This document shows positions 1 to 8,737 of a DNA stretch of 64,000 nt, one piece after another. The translations under genes were made by a program, and so were the position numbers. The notes under the pieces are model-generated. The model saw only the letters and a list, made by a program, of their open reading frames with translations, was not told the DNA's origin and ran no database searches. The first letter of the stretch is position 1; each line of letters starts with the position of its first letter. Origin of the DNA: Psychromonas antarctica (GTDB lineage: Bacteria; Pseudomonadota; Gammaproteobacteria; Enterobacterales; Psychromonadaceae); assembly GCF_022267535.1 (NCBI RefSeq), contig NZ_JAHNZV010000003.1:43724-107723 (forward strand), in the 5' to 3' direction.

Positions 1-793
1 TAACCATTTAGATTTTCACTTTTTGGAAAATGAAGTAAATAAAACAATCGGTATTGAGCAGGTGCGGAGTTTAATAGCAATACTCAATGAGCGCCCGAAC
101 TTGGGTGATAATAAAGTAGTGATTATAAAAAATGCACAGTTGTTAACTGTTCCTGCTGCAAATGCGCTACTTAAAACTTTAGAAGAGCCACAAGGTAATA
201 GTTATATTATTTTATTGGCCCGTACCCATCATCAATTGATGCCGACTATGCTAAGTCGAGTGCAACATACCCATCTTCATACTCCGGAAGATTCAGTCTT
301 ATTAGCTTGGCTTGCTGATTTGGGTTTTGTTGTTGAAGATAAAGGTCTGTTGCGCTTATATCAAAATAGTCCACTCGCCTTGTTAAACCATCTGAAAAAT
401 GTGCAGCAAGGAAGTGAACAGGATGAGCGGAAAAACTGTGTTGAAGGGCTTTTTACTCTTCTATATATGCCTGAAACTTTGTTTACTTTTAGCCATTTTT
501 TAGCAGAGTCAGTAGAAAAACGGTTACAGCTACTTTTTCATCTGCTCCACGATTTACATAAATTAAAACTATCGGATGATGCGATTGATAACGATGCTAT
601 TTATACCTTTGCATTGCCACAATTAAAAATTTGGCAGTCGCAGGTAACCTTGAAAAGTTTACGTTATTTGTGCTCCGAACTACTGCATACGCGTACCTTA
701 CTAATTGATCATTCGGGGCTAAAAAAAGAGTTGTTAATTAATGCTCTACTTATCAAAATAAAAAATGAATTTAAGGAAAATACAACATGTTAG
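1..793 (+). CDS. holB: DNA polymerase III delta' subunit, 5'-truncated by window edge
   Basis: The reading frame is open from base 2, so the gene begins before the window and the TTG at 23 is not the real start. About 263 C-terminal residues are visible. They begin with DFHFLENE and an IGIEQVRSL segment, typical of the delta' AAA+ domain, followed by PAANALLKTLEEP, a hallmark of HolB. The product is a clamp-loader subunit that helps load the beta clamp during replication. Full HolB is about 330 residues, so roughly 70 are missing upstream. The stop codon overlaps the start of tatD by 7 bases, which indicates translational coupling; holB-tatD adjacency is common in gammaproteobacteria. Confidence 0.93.
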   Translation, partial: NHLDFHFLENEVNKTIGIEQVRSLIAILNERPNLGDNKVVIIKNAQLLTVPAANALLKTLEEPQGNSYIILLARTHHQLMPTMLSRVQHTHLHTPEDSVLLAWLADLGFVVEDKGLLRLYQNSPLALLNHLKNVQQGSEQDERKNCVEGLFTLLYMPETLFTFSHFLAESVEKRLQLLFHLLHDLHKLKLSDDAIDNDAIYTFALPQLKIWQSQVTLKSLRYLCSELLHTRTLLIDHSGLKKELLINALLIKIKNEFKENTTC

Positions 794-1563
794 TAGACTC
801 GCATTGCCATCTTGATGGCCTAGATTATAAAAATAGACATAAAGATTTAGCGGATGTTGTGAGTAAAGCCGCACAGCAAGGAATCAATTATTTACTTAGC
901 GTTTGCGTAGAATTAAAAAAATATCCTGCCATGGCGCAACTTATTGCCCCTTTCCCACAAATATTCTCTTCCGTTGGCATGCATCCTCTATATCAGGATG
1001 AAGCGGTTGATTCAGCTTTATTACTGGAATATGCACAGCATAAAAATGTGGTCGCCGTTGGCGAGACGGGGCTTGATTTTTTCTATTCTCCTGATAATAA
1101 AGCGCAGCAAGAAGCCTCTTTTCGCGCACAAGTTCGTGTTGCTAAATTGGTTAATAAACCGCTGATAGTCCATACCCGCGATGCGCGAGAAGAAACATTG
1201 ACTATTTTGCGTGAAGAGGGGGCTGAGCAGGTGGGTGGTGTTTTACACTGTTTTACTGAATCTTTAGAGATGGCGCAGGCGGCAATGGAGATGGGTTTTT
1301 ATATCTCGGTTTCCGGTATCGTCACTTTCAAAAATGCCAAAGCGCTGCAAGCGGTGATTAAAGCCATTCCGTTGAATCGTTTATTAGTTGAAACAGATTC
1401 ACCCTATTTAGCGCCGGTGCCCCATCGCGGTCAGGAAAATGAACCTGCTTACACGCGTGATGTCGCGCAGTTTGTTGCCGATTTAAAAGGGGTTTCATTC
1501 GCGGAGTTGGAAAAAACAACCACGGAAAACTTTTTCAACTTGTTTACGCAAGCTAAAAAATAA
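787..1563 (+). CDS. ycfH: TatD-family metal-dependent hydrolase (YcfH type)
   Basis: A 258-residue TIM-barrel hydrolase of the TatD DNase family. The metal-binding HxH is at residues 6-8 (DSHCHLDG), the conserved Glu of VGETGLD is near 93, and VHTRDA, HCFTE and VETDSPYLAP follow in the expected order. Length and sequence fit E. coli YcfH closely. Family members have 3'-5' deoxyribonuclease or related hydrolase activity; the physiological substrate of YcfH is uncertain. The gene overlaps holB and is probably cotranscribed with it. Confidence 0.93.
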   Translation: MLVDSHCHLDGLDYKNRHKDLADVVSKAAQQGINYLLSVCVELKKYPAMAQLIAPFPQIFSSVGMHPLYQDEAVDSALLLEYAQHKNVVAVGETGLDFFYSPDNKAQQEASFRAQVRVAKLVNKPLIVHTRDAREETLTILREEGAEQVGGVLHCFTESLEMAQAAMEMGFYISVSGIVTFKNAKALQAVIKAIPLNRLLVETDSPYLAPVPHRGQENEPAYTRDVAQFVADLKGVSFAELEKTTTENFFNLFTQAKK

Positions 1564-1643
1564 GCTCCACGATTAAAAGATGCCTGCTTATTGTGGCCAT
1601 TGACTTTTTTATTCCCTTAGCCATTTATACTCTTGTTGCTTTA

Positions 1644-1676
1644 AAGTACACAATCAGCAAGACAAATTGTGTACTT
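1644..1676. repeat. 10-bp perfect inverted repeat after tatD
   Basis: AAGTACACAA at 1644-1653 is matched by its exact reverse complement TTGTGTACTT at 1667-1676, with a 13-base spacer. It lies between the convergent tatD and lrp genes. There is no T-run after either arm, so it is not a classical intrinsic terminator. A second weak hairpin (GGGCTT / AAGCCC, 1753-1772) lies further on. The function is unknown; it could stabilise 3' ends of both transcripts. Confidence 0.4.
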
Positions 1677-1812
1677 AGGTGATAGGAATAAAATTGAAGT
1701 ATCGTGTTTCAAGATTGACATTTTATAACAGCGCAGAGGAGTCGAATTTGGGCTTACCTAGAAAGCCCTTTACTGAACACCTCGCTGAGTCCTGATACAG
1801 CGCGTTGAAGTG

Positions 1813-2283
1813 TTATGGGTGCATAATATTAATAGAGGTTAAACATTTAACCTCTTCCATTACCACGTAAGTTCGTGACTCCTTTATATTCGGCAGTGCA
1901 AGCAAGGTTTGACTGAGCACTTTGCGATATGCGGACATATCGGCTACCCGCGTTTTTAATAAATAATCAAAATCACCTGAAACCAAATGACACTCTAAAA
2001 TTTCATCCAGTTGGTTGGCTGCTTTGTTAAAGCGTTCAAAGACATCTGGATTAGCACGCTTCAGCGTGATTTCAATATAAACTAACAGTGATGCATTTAA
2101 GTAATGAGGATCAAGTAATGCTGTATAAGATTTAATAACCGCATTTTTTTCCAGGCGTTTAACCCTTTCTAAACAAGGTGTTGGGCTTAACCCGACTCTT
2201 TTAGATAATTCAACATTAGAGATCCGCCCCTGTTTTTGCAGTTCCTGTAATATATTACGATCTATTCTGTCTAGTGAGATCAA
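1813..2283 (-). CDS. lrp: Leucine-responsive regulatory protein Lrp
   Basis: A 156-residue Lrp/AsnC regulator. The N-terminal helix-turn-helix reads DRIDRNILQELQKQGRISN then VELSKRVGLSPTPC, nearly identical to E. coli Lrp. The C-terminal RAM domain has ECHLVSGDFDYLLKTRV and DMSAYRK. E. coli Lrp has an extra N-terminal tail of about eight residues, so the ATG used here gives a slightly short form. It stands divergent from alanine dehydrogenase, a typical Lrp-controlled arrangement, and probably acts both as local and global regulator. Confidence 0.92.
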   Translation of the reverse strand: MISLDRIDRNILQELQKQGRISNVELSKRVGLSPTPCLERVKRLEKNAVIKSYTALLDPHYLNASLLVYIEITLKRANPDVFERFNKAANQLDEILECHLVSGDFDYLLKTRVADMSAYRKVLSQTLLALPNIKESRTYVVMEEVKCLTSINIMHP

Positions 2284-2319
2284 CTTGCTATCCTTTCGCG
2301 TGTAGTTTTATCATCTAAA

Positions 2320-2430
2320 TTAATGCATTAAACAGAATTATAAACTAAGTTTTGTATGCAAAACAGAAAAATAGTGGCAAAAAAACTGTAGCAAATATTT
2401 TATACTTTATCCACTAAATGGGTATTTAGT
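2320..2430. promoter_or_regulatory. Palindrome-rich lrp/ald divergent regulatory region
   Basis: Three symmetrical sites lie between the divergent lrp and ald genes: TTAATGCATTAA (2320-2331), GTTTTG-N4-CAAAAC (2349-2364) and ACTAAAT-N4-ATTTAGT (2413-2430). A TATACT hexamer at 2401-2406 could be the ald -10 box. Lrp-type proteins bind several degenerate AT-rich palindromes in phase, so these are candidate Lrp operators. The positions are seen; binding is inferred. Confidence 0.4.
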
Positions 2431-2477
2431 CACAAACGTCTAATCAACAACTAATGATCAATTTAAGGGAAATAATT

Positions 2478-3602
2478 ATGCTTATCGGTGTACCTAAAGA
2501 AATTAAAAATCACGAATATCGTGTTGGTATGGTCCCTGCGAGTGTCCGTGAACTAGTGCAAAACGGTCATGATATTATTGTTGAAACAAATGCCGGAATG
2601 GGGATTGGTTTTAATGATCAAGACTATATTACAGCCGGCGCGAGTATTGAAAATGAAGCTGCAACTATTTTTGCTAAAGCGGAAATGATTGTTAAAGTGA
2701 AAGAACCACAAGCGACAGAACGTGCAATGTTGCGTGAAGGACAAATTTTATTTACTTACTTACACTTGGCACCTGATTTGCCACAAACACAGGATCTGAT
2801 TGATTCTAAAGCTGTGTGTATTGCCTATGAAACAGTAACAGATGCTAAGGGCGGATTGCCGCTATTAGCACCGATGTCTGAGGTTGCTGGGCGAATGGCC
2901 ATTCAAGCGGGAGCGCGAGCATTAGAAAAGTCAAATCAAGGCAGTGGTATGTTATTAGGCGGCGTCCCCGGTGTTGAGCCTGCTAAAGTTGTTATTGTTG
3001 GTGGTGGCATGGTGGGTAATAATGCGGCGCAAATGGCTGTTGGTCTCGGTGCTGATGTCACTATTTTAGATCGTAGTATTGATACATTACGCAGCCTAAA
3101 TATTCAATTTGCTAACACTGCTAAAGTGCTTTATTCAACAGCTGATGTGTTGGAAAAAGAAGTAATAGCCGCCGATTTAGTTATTGGTGCGGTGCTTATT
3201 CCGGGGGCTGCAGCACCGAAACTAATCACTAAAGCGCATATCGCAAAAATGAGAGCTGGCTCAGCAATTGTCGATGTTGCGATTGACCAAGGTGGTTGCT
3301 TTGAAACCTCGCATGCAACGACTCACCAAGATCCAACCTACATTGTCGATGAAGTGGTTCATTATTGTGTCGCTAATATGCCGGGTGCAGTTGCGCGTAC
3401 TTCAACTTTCGCACTTAATAATGCAACGTTGCCTTATATCATTAAACTAGCAAATCTAGGTTACCTAGCTGCGCTATTAAATGATCAAGGTTTATTAAAC
3501 GGCCTTAATGTGATTAACGGAAAGTTGACATGTGAAAGTGTCGCCGTCGCACATCATATGGAATTTGTTGCACCAGAAGTTGCACTTGTTGAACATGCTT
3601 GA
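2478..3602 (+). CDS. ald: Alanine dehydrogenase
   Basis: NAD-dependent alanine dehydrogenase, 374 residues, which interconverts L-alanine with pyruvate and ammonia. It starts MLIGVPKEIKNHEYRVGM, the family signature, and has GGGMVGNNAAQMAVGLGAD as the NAD-binding Rossmann loop near residues 172-190. The open frame extends to 2454, but the ATG at 2478 has AAGGGA eight bases upstream and matches the usual N-terminus, so I chose it. Transcription is divergent from lrp, which probably regulates it. It stands alone. Confidence 0.95.
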   Translation: MLIGVPKEIKNHEYRVGMVPASVRELVQNGHDIIVETNAGMGIGFNDQDYITAGASIENEAATIFAKAEMIVKVKEPQATERAMLREGQILFTYLHLAPDLPQTQDLIDSKAVCIAYETVTDAKGGLPLLAPMSEVAGRMAIQAGARALEKSNQGSGMLLGGVPGVEPAKVVIVGGGMVGNNAAQMAVGLGADVTILDRSIDTLRSLNIQFANTAKVLYSTADVLEKEVIAADLVIGAVLIPGAAAPKLITKAHIAKMRAGSAIVDVAIDQGGCFETSHATTHQDPTYIVDEVVHYCVANMPGAVARTSTFALNNATLPYIIKLANLGYLAALLNDQGLLNGLNVINGKLTCESVAVAHHMEFVAPEVALVEHA

Positions 3603-3660
3603 TTCGCTAGTATTGAAGCCTATGGCTGCGATGGCTATCGTAACTCTCTAGACGGCAAAT

Positions 3661-3700
3661 AATAATCCTTATTCTTAACTTAGATTGAGGGTTATTTTTC
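3661..3700. terminator. Possible bidirectional terminator between ald and deoR-type gene
   Basis: AATAATCCTTA (3661-3671) pairs with TGAGGGTTATT (3686-3696) through an 11-bp stem including G-U pairs, followed by TTTTTC on the + strand and preceded by A/T on the other. It sits between two convergent genes. Confidence 0.45.
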
Positions 3701-3719
3701 TCTACCCGCGTTATAACGC

Positions 3720-4460
3720 TTATTCTAAGAATATTTCCACACCTTGTGTACGTAAAACGTCAATATCATGCTGTGGGGCATCTTTATTGGTAACCAGCAC
3801 TGAAATTTCCTGACCATTCCCTAAGCTCGTTGGAAAAATTTGACCAAATTTACTGGCGTCGGTGAGCACAATATTACGTCTTTTTTTAGCTAATATGGCT
3901 TTGGCAACATCAGCGCGCATCATGTCTCGACTGGTAAATCCCGTATCTTGATGGTAGCCATCGATACCTAAAAATGCACTGCTGAAATGGATATGTTCAA
4001 TACATAAAGTGGTCAGCGATCCCACTAAACTTTCTCCCTGATGCTGATAAACACCGCCGAGTAGAATGATATTGGCTTTTGAATGGCGAATGAGATGTGC
4101 AATATAGGCACTTGGTGTGATAATAGTGACATCACCGCGTGCTGCTAATACCTGTGCTAATAAAGCGTTCGCACTGCCACCTTCAATGATCACGGTTTCA
4201 GCGAACTTAACCAGTTGCGCGGCGCGTTCCGCTAGCTTTTGTTTAGCATCAAAACGTACCGCCATGCGGTCACGGAGATCATCACTTTGTAATGACATAG
4301 CAGCACCATGCACCCGTTTTAGGTAACCCTCTTTTTCCAGTTGATTGAGATCCTGACGAATAGTGACCTCTGATACGCCCGTATAAACAGAAAGCTCTGA
4401 GACCATCACGCGCTTTTGTTGATTGACTAACTGTACTATTTCGCTGTGTCTGGGGTTCAT
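3720..4460 (-). CDS. DeoR-family transcriptional regulator, YciT-like
   Basis: A 246-residue DeoR/GlpR-type regulator. The N-terminal winged helix reads MNPRHSEIVQLVNQQ and VSEVTIRQDLNQLEKEG; the C-terminal sugar-phosphate-binding domain includes EGGSANALLAQ, LLGGVYQ and GFTSRDMMRADVAKAIL. The sequence resembles E. coli YciT throughout. I chose the ATG at 4460 because AGGA lies six bases upstream; the TTG at 4466 lacks such spacing. It follows pflF on the same strand and probably represses the pflF-pflE and fsa genes in response to a phosphorylated sugar or keto compound. The effector is unknown. Confidence 0.88.
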   Translation of the reverse strand: MNPRHSEIVQLVNQQKRVMVSELSVYTGVSEVTIRQDLNQLEKEGYLKRVHGAAMSLQSDDLRDRMAVRFDAKQKLAERAAQLVKFAETVIIEGGSANALLAQVLAARGDVTIITPSAYIAHLIRHSKANIILLGGVYQHQGESLVGSLTTLCIEHIHFSSAFLGIDGYHQDTGFTSRDMMRADVAKAILAKKRRNIVLTDASKFGQIFPTSLGNGQEISVLVTNKDAPQHDIDVLRTQGVEIFLE

Positions 4461-4480
4461 AAACAATCCTGTGATGAATA

Positions 4481-4520
4481 GGCTTTCAGCTTGGTTTCAG
4501 GTGAAACTGCAGTGAAAGCC
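4481..4520. promoter_or_regulatory. Nested palindrome upstream of the deoR-type gene (candidate operator)
   Basis: Outer arms GGCTTTCA (4481-4488) and TGAAAGCC (4513-4520) surround inner arms GTTTCA (4494-4499) and TGAAAC (4502-4507). The TGAAA/TTTCA units recur upstream of pflE. DeoR-family repressors commonly bind such repeated CTTTC/GAAA-like units, so this is a candidate autoregulatory operator. It could also act as a hairpin in the pflF-to-regulator mRNA. Confidence 0.5.
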
Positions 4521-4527
4521 TGACATC

Positions 4528-6954
4528 TTACAAGTTATGCTCAGTGCGAGCAATAATATCGTCTTGTGCATCGGGTGATAATGCCGTGAAAAAGGCTGAG
4601 TATCCCGCCACCCTGACCACCAAATCACGATACAATTCTGGATTCGCTTTAGCGGCTAGCAGGGTCTCTCGTGAGACTATATTATACTGCACATGCCAAC
4701 CTTTATGGTGATTAAAGAATGTGCGAATGAGCATCGATAACTTCAGCATATCGCCTTCACTTTCAATGGTAGCGGGGGTCAGTTTTTGATTAAGCAGTAC
4801 GCCTCCGAGGATCTTATTTACCGGCATTTTGGCAACGGAATTATACACCGCTGTTGGCCCTAATCTGTCCGAACCCGAAGCGGGACTTGCGCCTTCAGCT
4901 AATGGTGAGGCTGCTTTACGCCCATCGGGAGTGGCCATTGTCGCTGCGCCAAAGGGCACATTTGCAGAGATACTCGATGTACCCGCATAGTATTTACCGC
5001 CTATCGGGCCGCGTCCATAACGGGTATTGTGGAATTTTGACAACTCATCAATGTAGGCGTTATAGGCAATAGTGATAAGTTGATCCACCGCGTCATCATC
5101 ATTGCCGTATTTCGGCGCAAAATTTAATAAACGCTGACGTAGTCGCTCACCTTCAGATGTTGCGTAATTGTTCGCTAATGCCTGCGCTAATTCTGGTTGG
5201 GTAATTTTAGGGTGATCAAAAACGAGATGCTTAATCGCTACTAGGCTGTTGCCCAAATTGGCAATGCCGACCTGTAAACCGGATACCCAATCATATTTTG
5301 CCCCGCCTTCTTTAGCCGTTTTACCACGGCTTAAGCAATCATCTACCAAGGAAGAGCAGAATATATCCTGTACTTGTTGCTCGAGCACAGAATCGACTAC
5401 GCAATCAATCTCAATAGATTTACGCGTGAAGTAACTAATCTGCTCGGTCCATGCTGCCATGATTTGCTCAAAGTCTGTAAAATTACCTTTTGCTAATGAC
5501 TTTTCTGATGCCAAGAAAACCTTGCCTGATGTTGCATCACGACCTTCATCTAGTGCCGCTAATAAAATACGTGCAAAATTGATAAAACTCATGCCTGTGC
5601 AGCGGTATCCCCATTTACCCGGCACCGCTGTTTCAATACAGCCAATCGCAGAGTAGTTATAAGCGTCTTGTTTTTCAACGCCTAATTTAATGAATTCGGG
5701 GATCACAATCTGATCGTTATTAAATGCAGGCATACCAAATCCACATTTAATCACTTCAATGCAGGCCATTAAGAACGGCTGATCTAAGCCTTCATGGTAA
5801 CGCACGCTTAAGTTGGGTTGGGTTGAGCGTAATTGCCCACAAGATTCAAGAATTGCCCAAGATAACGAGTTTACCGCATCGCAAGGGGTGCCATCCTGCG
5901 CTAATTTTTGCCCGCCAATAGTGACGTTTTGGTAAAGTGGACTGCCTGCGGAGGCTTTTGAATGGGCACCAGAGCGGATCTTATTCACTTCCAGTAATTT
6001 CAACCAACAGCTTTGTAACAGTTCAAGTGCAAACGCTCTAGTGATTGTTTTATCTGTTTCAACGTCTTGCTGATAGAAACTGTGCAGGTATTGATCCATT
6101 CGCCCAAATGAAACTGAATGTCCATTTGATTCAATTTGCAATATAAGCTGCACAAAATAACATAACTGCAAAGCCTGCCAAAAAGACTCGGGTTTATTAA
6201 ATGCAATTAAACGGCAATTAGCGGCCATAGTTTGCAGCTCTTTAACTCGCTCTGGACGTGTCTCTTGCGTCGCCATTGTATCTGCAAGGTTGGCATAATC
6301 AATAATATGTTGTTGTACGGCTAAGAGCACAATTTCAACCGATTTTAAAAATTGTTCACGTTTTAAATCTTCATAATCGGCAAGATCGATATTGGCGCGG
6401 TGTGCACGCACTTCATCAATTAAACCAGTAAGACCAATACGTAATATTTTTTCATTATCCACCGCTAGGTGTGCGTCGCCAGAGGTCATATTGCCCTCTG
6501 CTTTGATAATGGTTGATGCGAGCAGCGCTTGTTGTTCATCAGTAAACAAACCGTAACAACGATCCTGCACCGTTTTACCTCGCCAGTATGGCGCCAGTTG
6601 ATGGATGTTTTTTTTATCCTCTTCGCTTACTGAAAATCCAGCTCCCGGCCGCTCCGCTAAATCATCAATTTCCGCATCAAGCCAACGTACTGTGTATTCA
6701 GGGAAAATAGGTGCAGCACGGACTTTACTGGCTTGATTACCGATAATCAACTCGTCATGCTTTATCCAAAGGGTGCGTGTTTGTAAATGTGCTTGTAATG
6801 CAAAAGCGCGCTGCACAATCACCGGTTTATCTTCATGTTGTTGATAAATATGGGTATAGGCCTGCGCCCGCTCAGTACAAATTGGCGGTGTAAGGATATT
6901 AATCAGCTGAAGCTTATGAGCACTAATACGTTTTGCTAAGTAATTAAGATTCAT
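4528..6954 (-). CDS. pflF: Glycyl radical enzyme PflF (YbiW-like pyruvate formate-lyase homolog)
   Basis: An 808-residue glycyl radical enzyme, very close in length and sequence to E. coli YbiW. The active-site Cys is residue 439 in GCIETAVPGKWG, and the radical-bearing Gly is residue 784 in RVAGYSAFFTALSPDAQDD near the C-terminus. The IETA pattern differs from classical PflB, and the substrate of this clade is not firmly established. The enzyme must be activated anaerobically by a radical SAM partner, and pflE lies immediately upstream with a 5-base gap. Downstream is a DeoR-type regulator. Oxygen sensitivity fits the FNR box in the divergent region. Confidence 0.92.
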   Translation of the reverse strand: MNLNYLAKRISAHKLQLINILTPPICTERAQAYTHIYQQHEDKPVIVQRAFALQAHLQTRTLWIKHDELIIGNQASKVRAAPIFPEYTVRWLDAEIDDLAERPGAGFSVSEEDKKNIHQLAPYWRGKTVQDRCYGLFTDEQQALLASTIIKAEGNMTSGDAHLAVDNEKILRIGLTGLIDEVRAHRANIDLADYEDLKREQFLKSVEIVLLAVQQHIIDYANLADTMATQETRPERVKELQTMAANCRLIAFNKPESFWQALQLCYFVQLILQIESNGHSVSFGRMDQYLHSFYQQDVETDKTITRAFALELLQSCWLKLLEVNKIRSGAHSKASAGSPLYQNVTIGGQKLAQDGTPCDAVNSLSWAILESCGQLRSTQPNLSVRYHEGLDQPFLMACIEVIKCGFGMPAFNNDQIVIPEFIKLGVEKQDAYNYSAIGCIETAVPGKWGYRCTGMSFINFARILLAALDEGRDATSGKVFLASEKSLAKGNFTDFEQIMAAWTEQISYFTRKSIEIDCVVDSVLEQQVQDIFCSSLVDDCLSRGKTAKEGGAKYDWVSGLQVGIANLGNSLVAIKHLVFDHPKITQPELAQALANNYATSEGERLRQRLLNFAPKYGNDDDAVDQLITIAYNAYIDELSKFHNTRYGRGPIGGKYYAGTSSISANVPFGAATMATPDGRKAASPLAEGASPASGSDRLGPTAVYNSVAKMPVNKILGGVLLNQKLTPATIESEGDMLKLSMLIRTFFNHHKGWHVQYNIVSRETLLAAKANPELYRDLVVRVAGYSAFFTALSPDAQDDIIARTEHNL

Positions 6955-6959
6955 TTTGG

Positions 6960-7874
6960 TTAACCTCTAATAGTAACGGTAAGCTTTTGCACACTCTGTG
7001 GATGGTTTTGTGCATATTCTTGTGCATTGATAAGTAATACAGGGTTGTCTAATGGCTTGTCGGCACAGTGATAAGGCATATCAAGTAAGTCATATTTATT
7101 GATGCCTAACGTGTGATAGGGCAATAGATGAAGTTCACAGCAAGCTTTAAGTGAAACTGCAAAATCAATGATCGCGTGTAATTCTTGCTCCGTATCATTA
7201 AAACCTGGCACGATAGGAATGCGGATCACAATGCGTTTAGCGTGTAATGCGAGTTGTTGAAAGTTCTTTTGTATACGGGATAGAGAGCCTTTTGCCCACT
7301 CTTGAAATTTTTGTTGATCGGTGTGTTTTAAGTCCGTTAACCAGCAATCAATATACGGGAGAACCCGTTCAATATTTTTCCATGGCACATGCATACAGGT
7401 TTCAATGGCCGTATTGATTCCTTGTTGATGCATTCTTTTGGCTATATTCTCAACCAATTCTGGCTGCATTAGCGGTTCCCCACCTGAAAATGTTACACCA
7501 CCACCACTTTGAATATAAAAGGCTTTGTCTTTTAATAGCGTCTCAAAGAGAATATCTTGTTGTGTCTCTTTTCCGCAAACAGAGAGCGCTTGTGTTGGGC
7601 AGCATTGCGTTAAGCTGTCTAATACTTTTTCATCAATAGCTAAACGATCGATGACTATCAGACCTTCTTTATTGCGGGTAATTGTATTTGTCTCTTTTTG
7701 GCATGCTTGGCAGTCTTGTAAGCAGAGACGCTGATCGAATAATAATGAACGCTTTTCACTGCGGCTTTCTGGATTTTGACACCATGGGCAGGCAAGGCTA
7801 CATCCCTTCAAAAACAAGATAGAACGGATGCCATCACCATCATGGGTAGAAAATCGTTGAATATCAAAATACAT
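6960..7874 (-). CDS. pflE: Glycyl radical enzyme activase PflE (YbiY-like)
   Basis: A 304-residue radical SAM protein that installs the glycyl radical on PflF. The CX3CX2C cluster motif is at residues 25-32 (GCSLACPWC), and SGGEPLMQPE binds S-adenosylmethionine. Between them lies a Cys-containing insert (LCLQDCQACQ, then CCPTQALSVC), which in this family forms auxiliary ferredoxin-like clusters; it seems to have few cysteines for two full clusters. The frame runs to 7955, but the ATG at 7874 has GAGGTG just upstream and matches E. coli YbiY. It heads the pflE-pflF-deoR operon. Confidence 0.92.
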   Translation of the reverse strand: MYFDIQRFSTHDGDGIRSILFLKGCSLACPWCQNPESRSEKRSLLFDQRLCLQDCQACQKETNTITRNKEGLIVIDRLAIDEKVLDSLTQCCPTQALSVCGKETQQDILFETLLKDKAFYIQSGGGVTFSGGEPLMQPELVENIAKRMHQQGINTAIETCMHVPWKNIERVLPYIDCWLTDLKHTDQQKFQEWAKGSLSRIQKNFQQLALHAKRIVIRIPIVPGFNDTEQELHAIIDFAVSLKACCELHLLPYHTLGINKYDLLDMPYHCADKPLDNPVLLINAQEYAQNHPQSVQKLTVTIRG

Positions 7875-7887
7875 GGTCACCTCAAAT

Positions 7888-7936
7888 GAAACTTTAAAGT
7901 TTCGATAAGTGAAACAATAATACTTACATACGAAAC
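7888..7936. promoter_or_regulatory. GAAAC-repeat operator region upstream of pflE
   Basis: A perfect 16-bp palindrome GAAACTTTAAAGTTTC (7888-7903) is followed by two further GAAAC units in the same orientation at 7911 and 7932, spaced about 21-23 bases, that is two helical turns. The same TGAAAC unit forms the palindrome before the DeoR-type gene. I infer an operator for that regulator covering the pflE promoter. Confidence 0.55.
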
Positions 7937-7941
7937 CTGCT

Positions 7942-7955
7942 TTGATATAGATCAA
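7942..7955. promoter_or_regulatory. Perfect FNR-type box between pflE and fsa
   Basis: TTGATATAGATCAA matches the FNR consensus TTGAT-N4-ATCAA at every fixed position. It lies 68 bases before the pflE start and 62 bases before the fsa start, so it could control either or both divergent promoters under anaerobiosis. CRP sites are similar but have TGTGA arms, which are absent here. Confidence 0.65.
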
Positions 7956-8016
7956 GTGGTAGGTGCTTTTTAATCGTTATAGTTTTGCTACCTCATAAAC
8001 CCACGGAGTAATAACG

Positions 8017-8691
8017 ATGATTGAACTGTATCTTGATACCGCAGATATCGAACAAGTAGCTCGATTCAAGCAATGCCTACCATTAAAAGGAGTGACTACT
8101 AATCCGACTATTCTTGCCAAGTCTCTCACCGGTCTGAGAGATCTACTTGCTTCATTAGCAGAGATAATGGGGCCCAATGCGCGTTTTTTTGCGCAGGTAG
8201 TCAGTACCACTGTTGAAGGCATGGTTGAGGAAGCTAAAAAAATCAATCAGTTGCCTTATGACATGGTTGTTAAAGTGCCCGCGACTGAGGTTGGCTTAGC
8301 TGCTATTAAGCAAATAAAACAAGAGGGGATTGTCGTGCTTGCAACAGCGATATATTCTGCTCAACAAGGTTTTCTGGCTGCATTATGCGGGGCTGATTAC
8401 CTTGCTCCCTATGTCAATCGTATTGATACAATGGGCGCCGATGGTGTTGGCGTTGTTGCTGATCTACAGCATTTGATAAATCAACATCGGTTACCGACTA
8501 AGATATTAGCGGCAAGTTTTAAAAACACCCAGCAAGCGTTGGAGGTTATGAAGCTGGGGATCGGCGCAATTACACTGCCTGTCGAAGTGGCCGCACAGAT
8601 GTTTGCCCATCCGGCAGTACAACCTGCAGTTGATCAGTTCAGCAAGGACTGGCATGGCGCTTTCGCTGATAAACTTTCATTTGAAAGTTAA
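8017..8691 (+). CDS. fsa: Fructose-6-phosphate aldolase (transaldolase-like)
   Basis: A 224-residue small transaldolase-family enzyme. The Schiff-base lysine is K86 in YDMVVKVPAT; GVTTNPTILAKS near 25-36 and PYVNRIDTMGADG in the middle are family motifs. It fits E. coli FsaA/FsaB, which cleave fructose 6-phosphate to dihydroxyacetone and glyceraldehyde 3-phosphate. GGAG lies eight bases before the ATG. Divergent from pflE; E. coli also places fsaA beside ybiW-ybiY, so the association is conserved. Confidence 0.9.
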   Translation: MIELYLDTADIEQVARFKQCLPLKGVTTNPTILAKSLTGLRDLLASLAEIMGPNARFFAQVVSTTVEGMVEEAKKINQLPYDMVVKVPATEVGLAAIKQIKQEGIVVLATAIYSAQQGFLAALCGADYLAPYVNRIDTMGADGVGVVADLQHLINQHRLPTKILAASFKNTQQALEVMKLGIGAITLPVEVAAQMFAHPAVQPAVDQFSKDWHGAFADKLSFES

Positions 8692-8737
8692 TAAAGAGGG
8701 GGGTAATCAGATCATTCGCCCCTTCTTGAAACGTAAT

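Noticed and set aside
1733..1800. Possible small RNA between tatD and lrp
   Set aside because: Partial complementarity (CAGCGCAGAGG with CCTCGCTG) and a weak hairpin exist, but no promoter, terminator or known family supports a gene.
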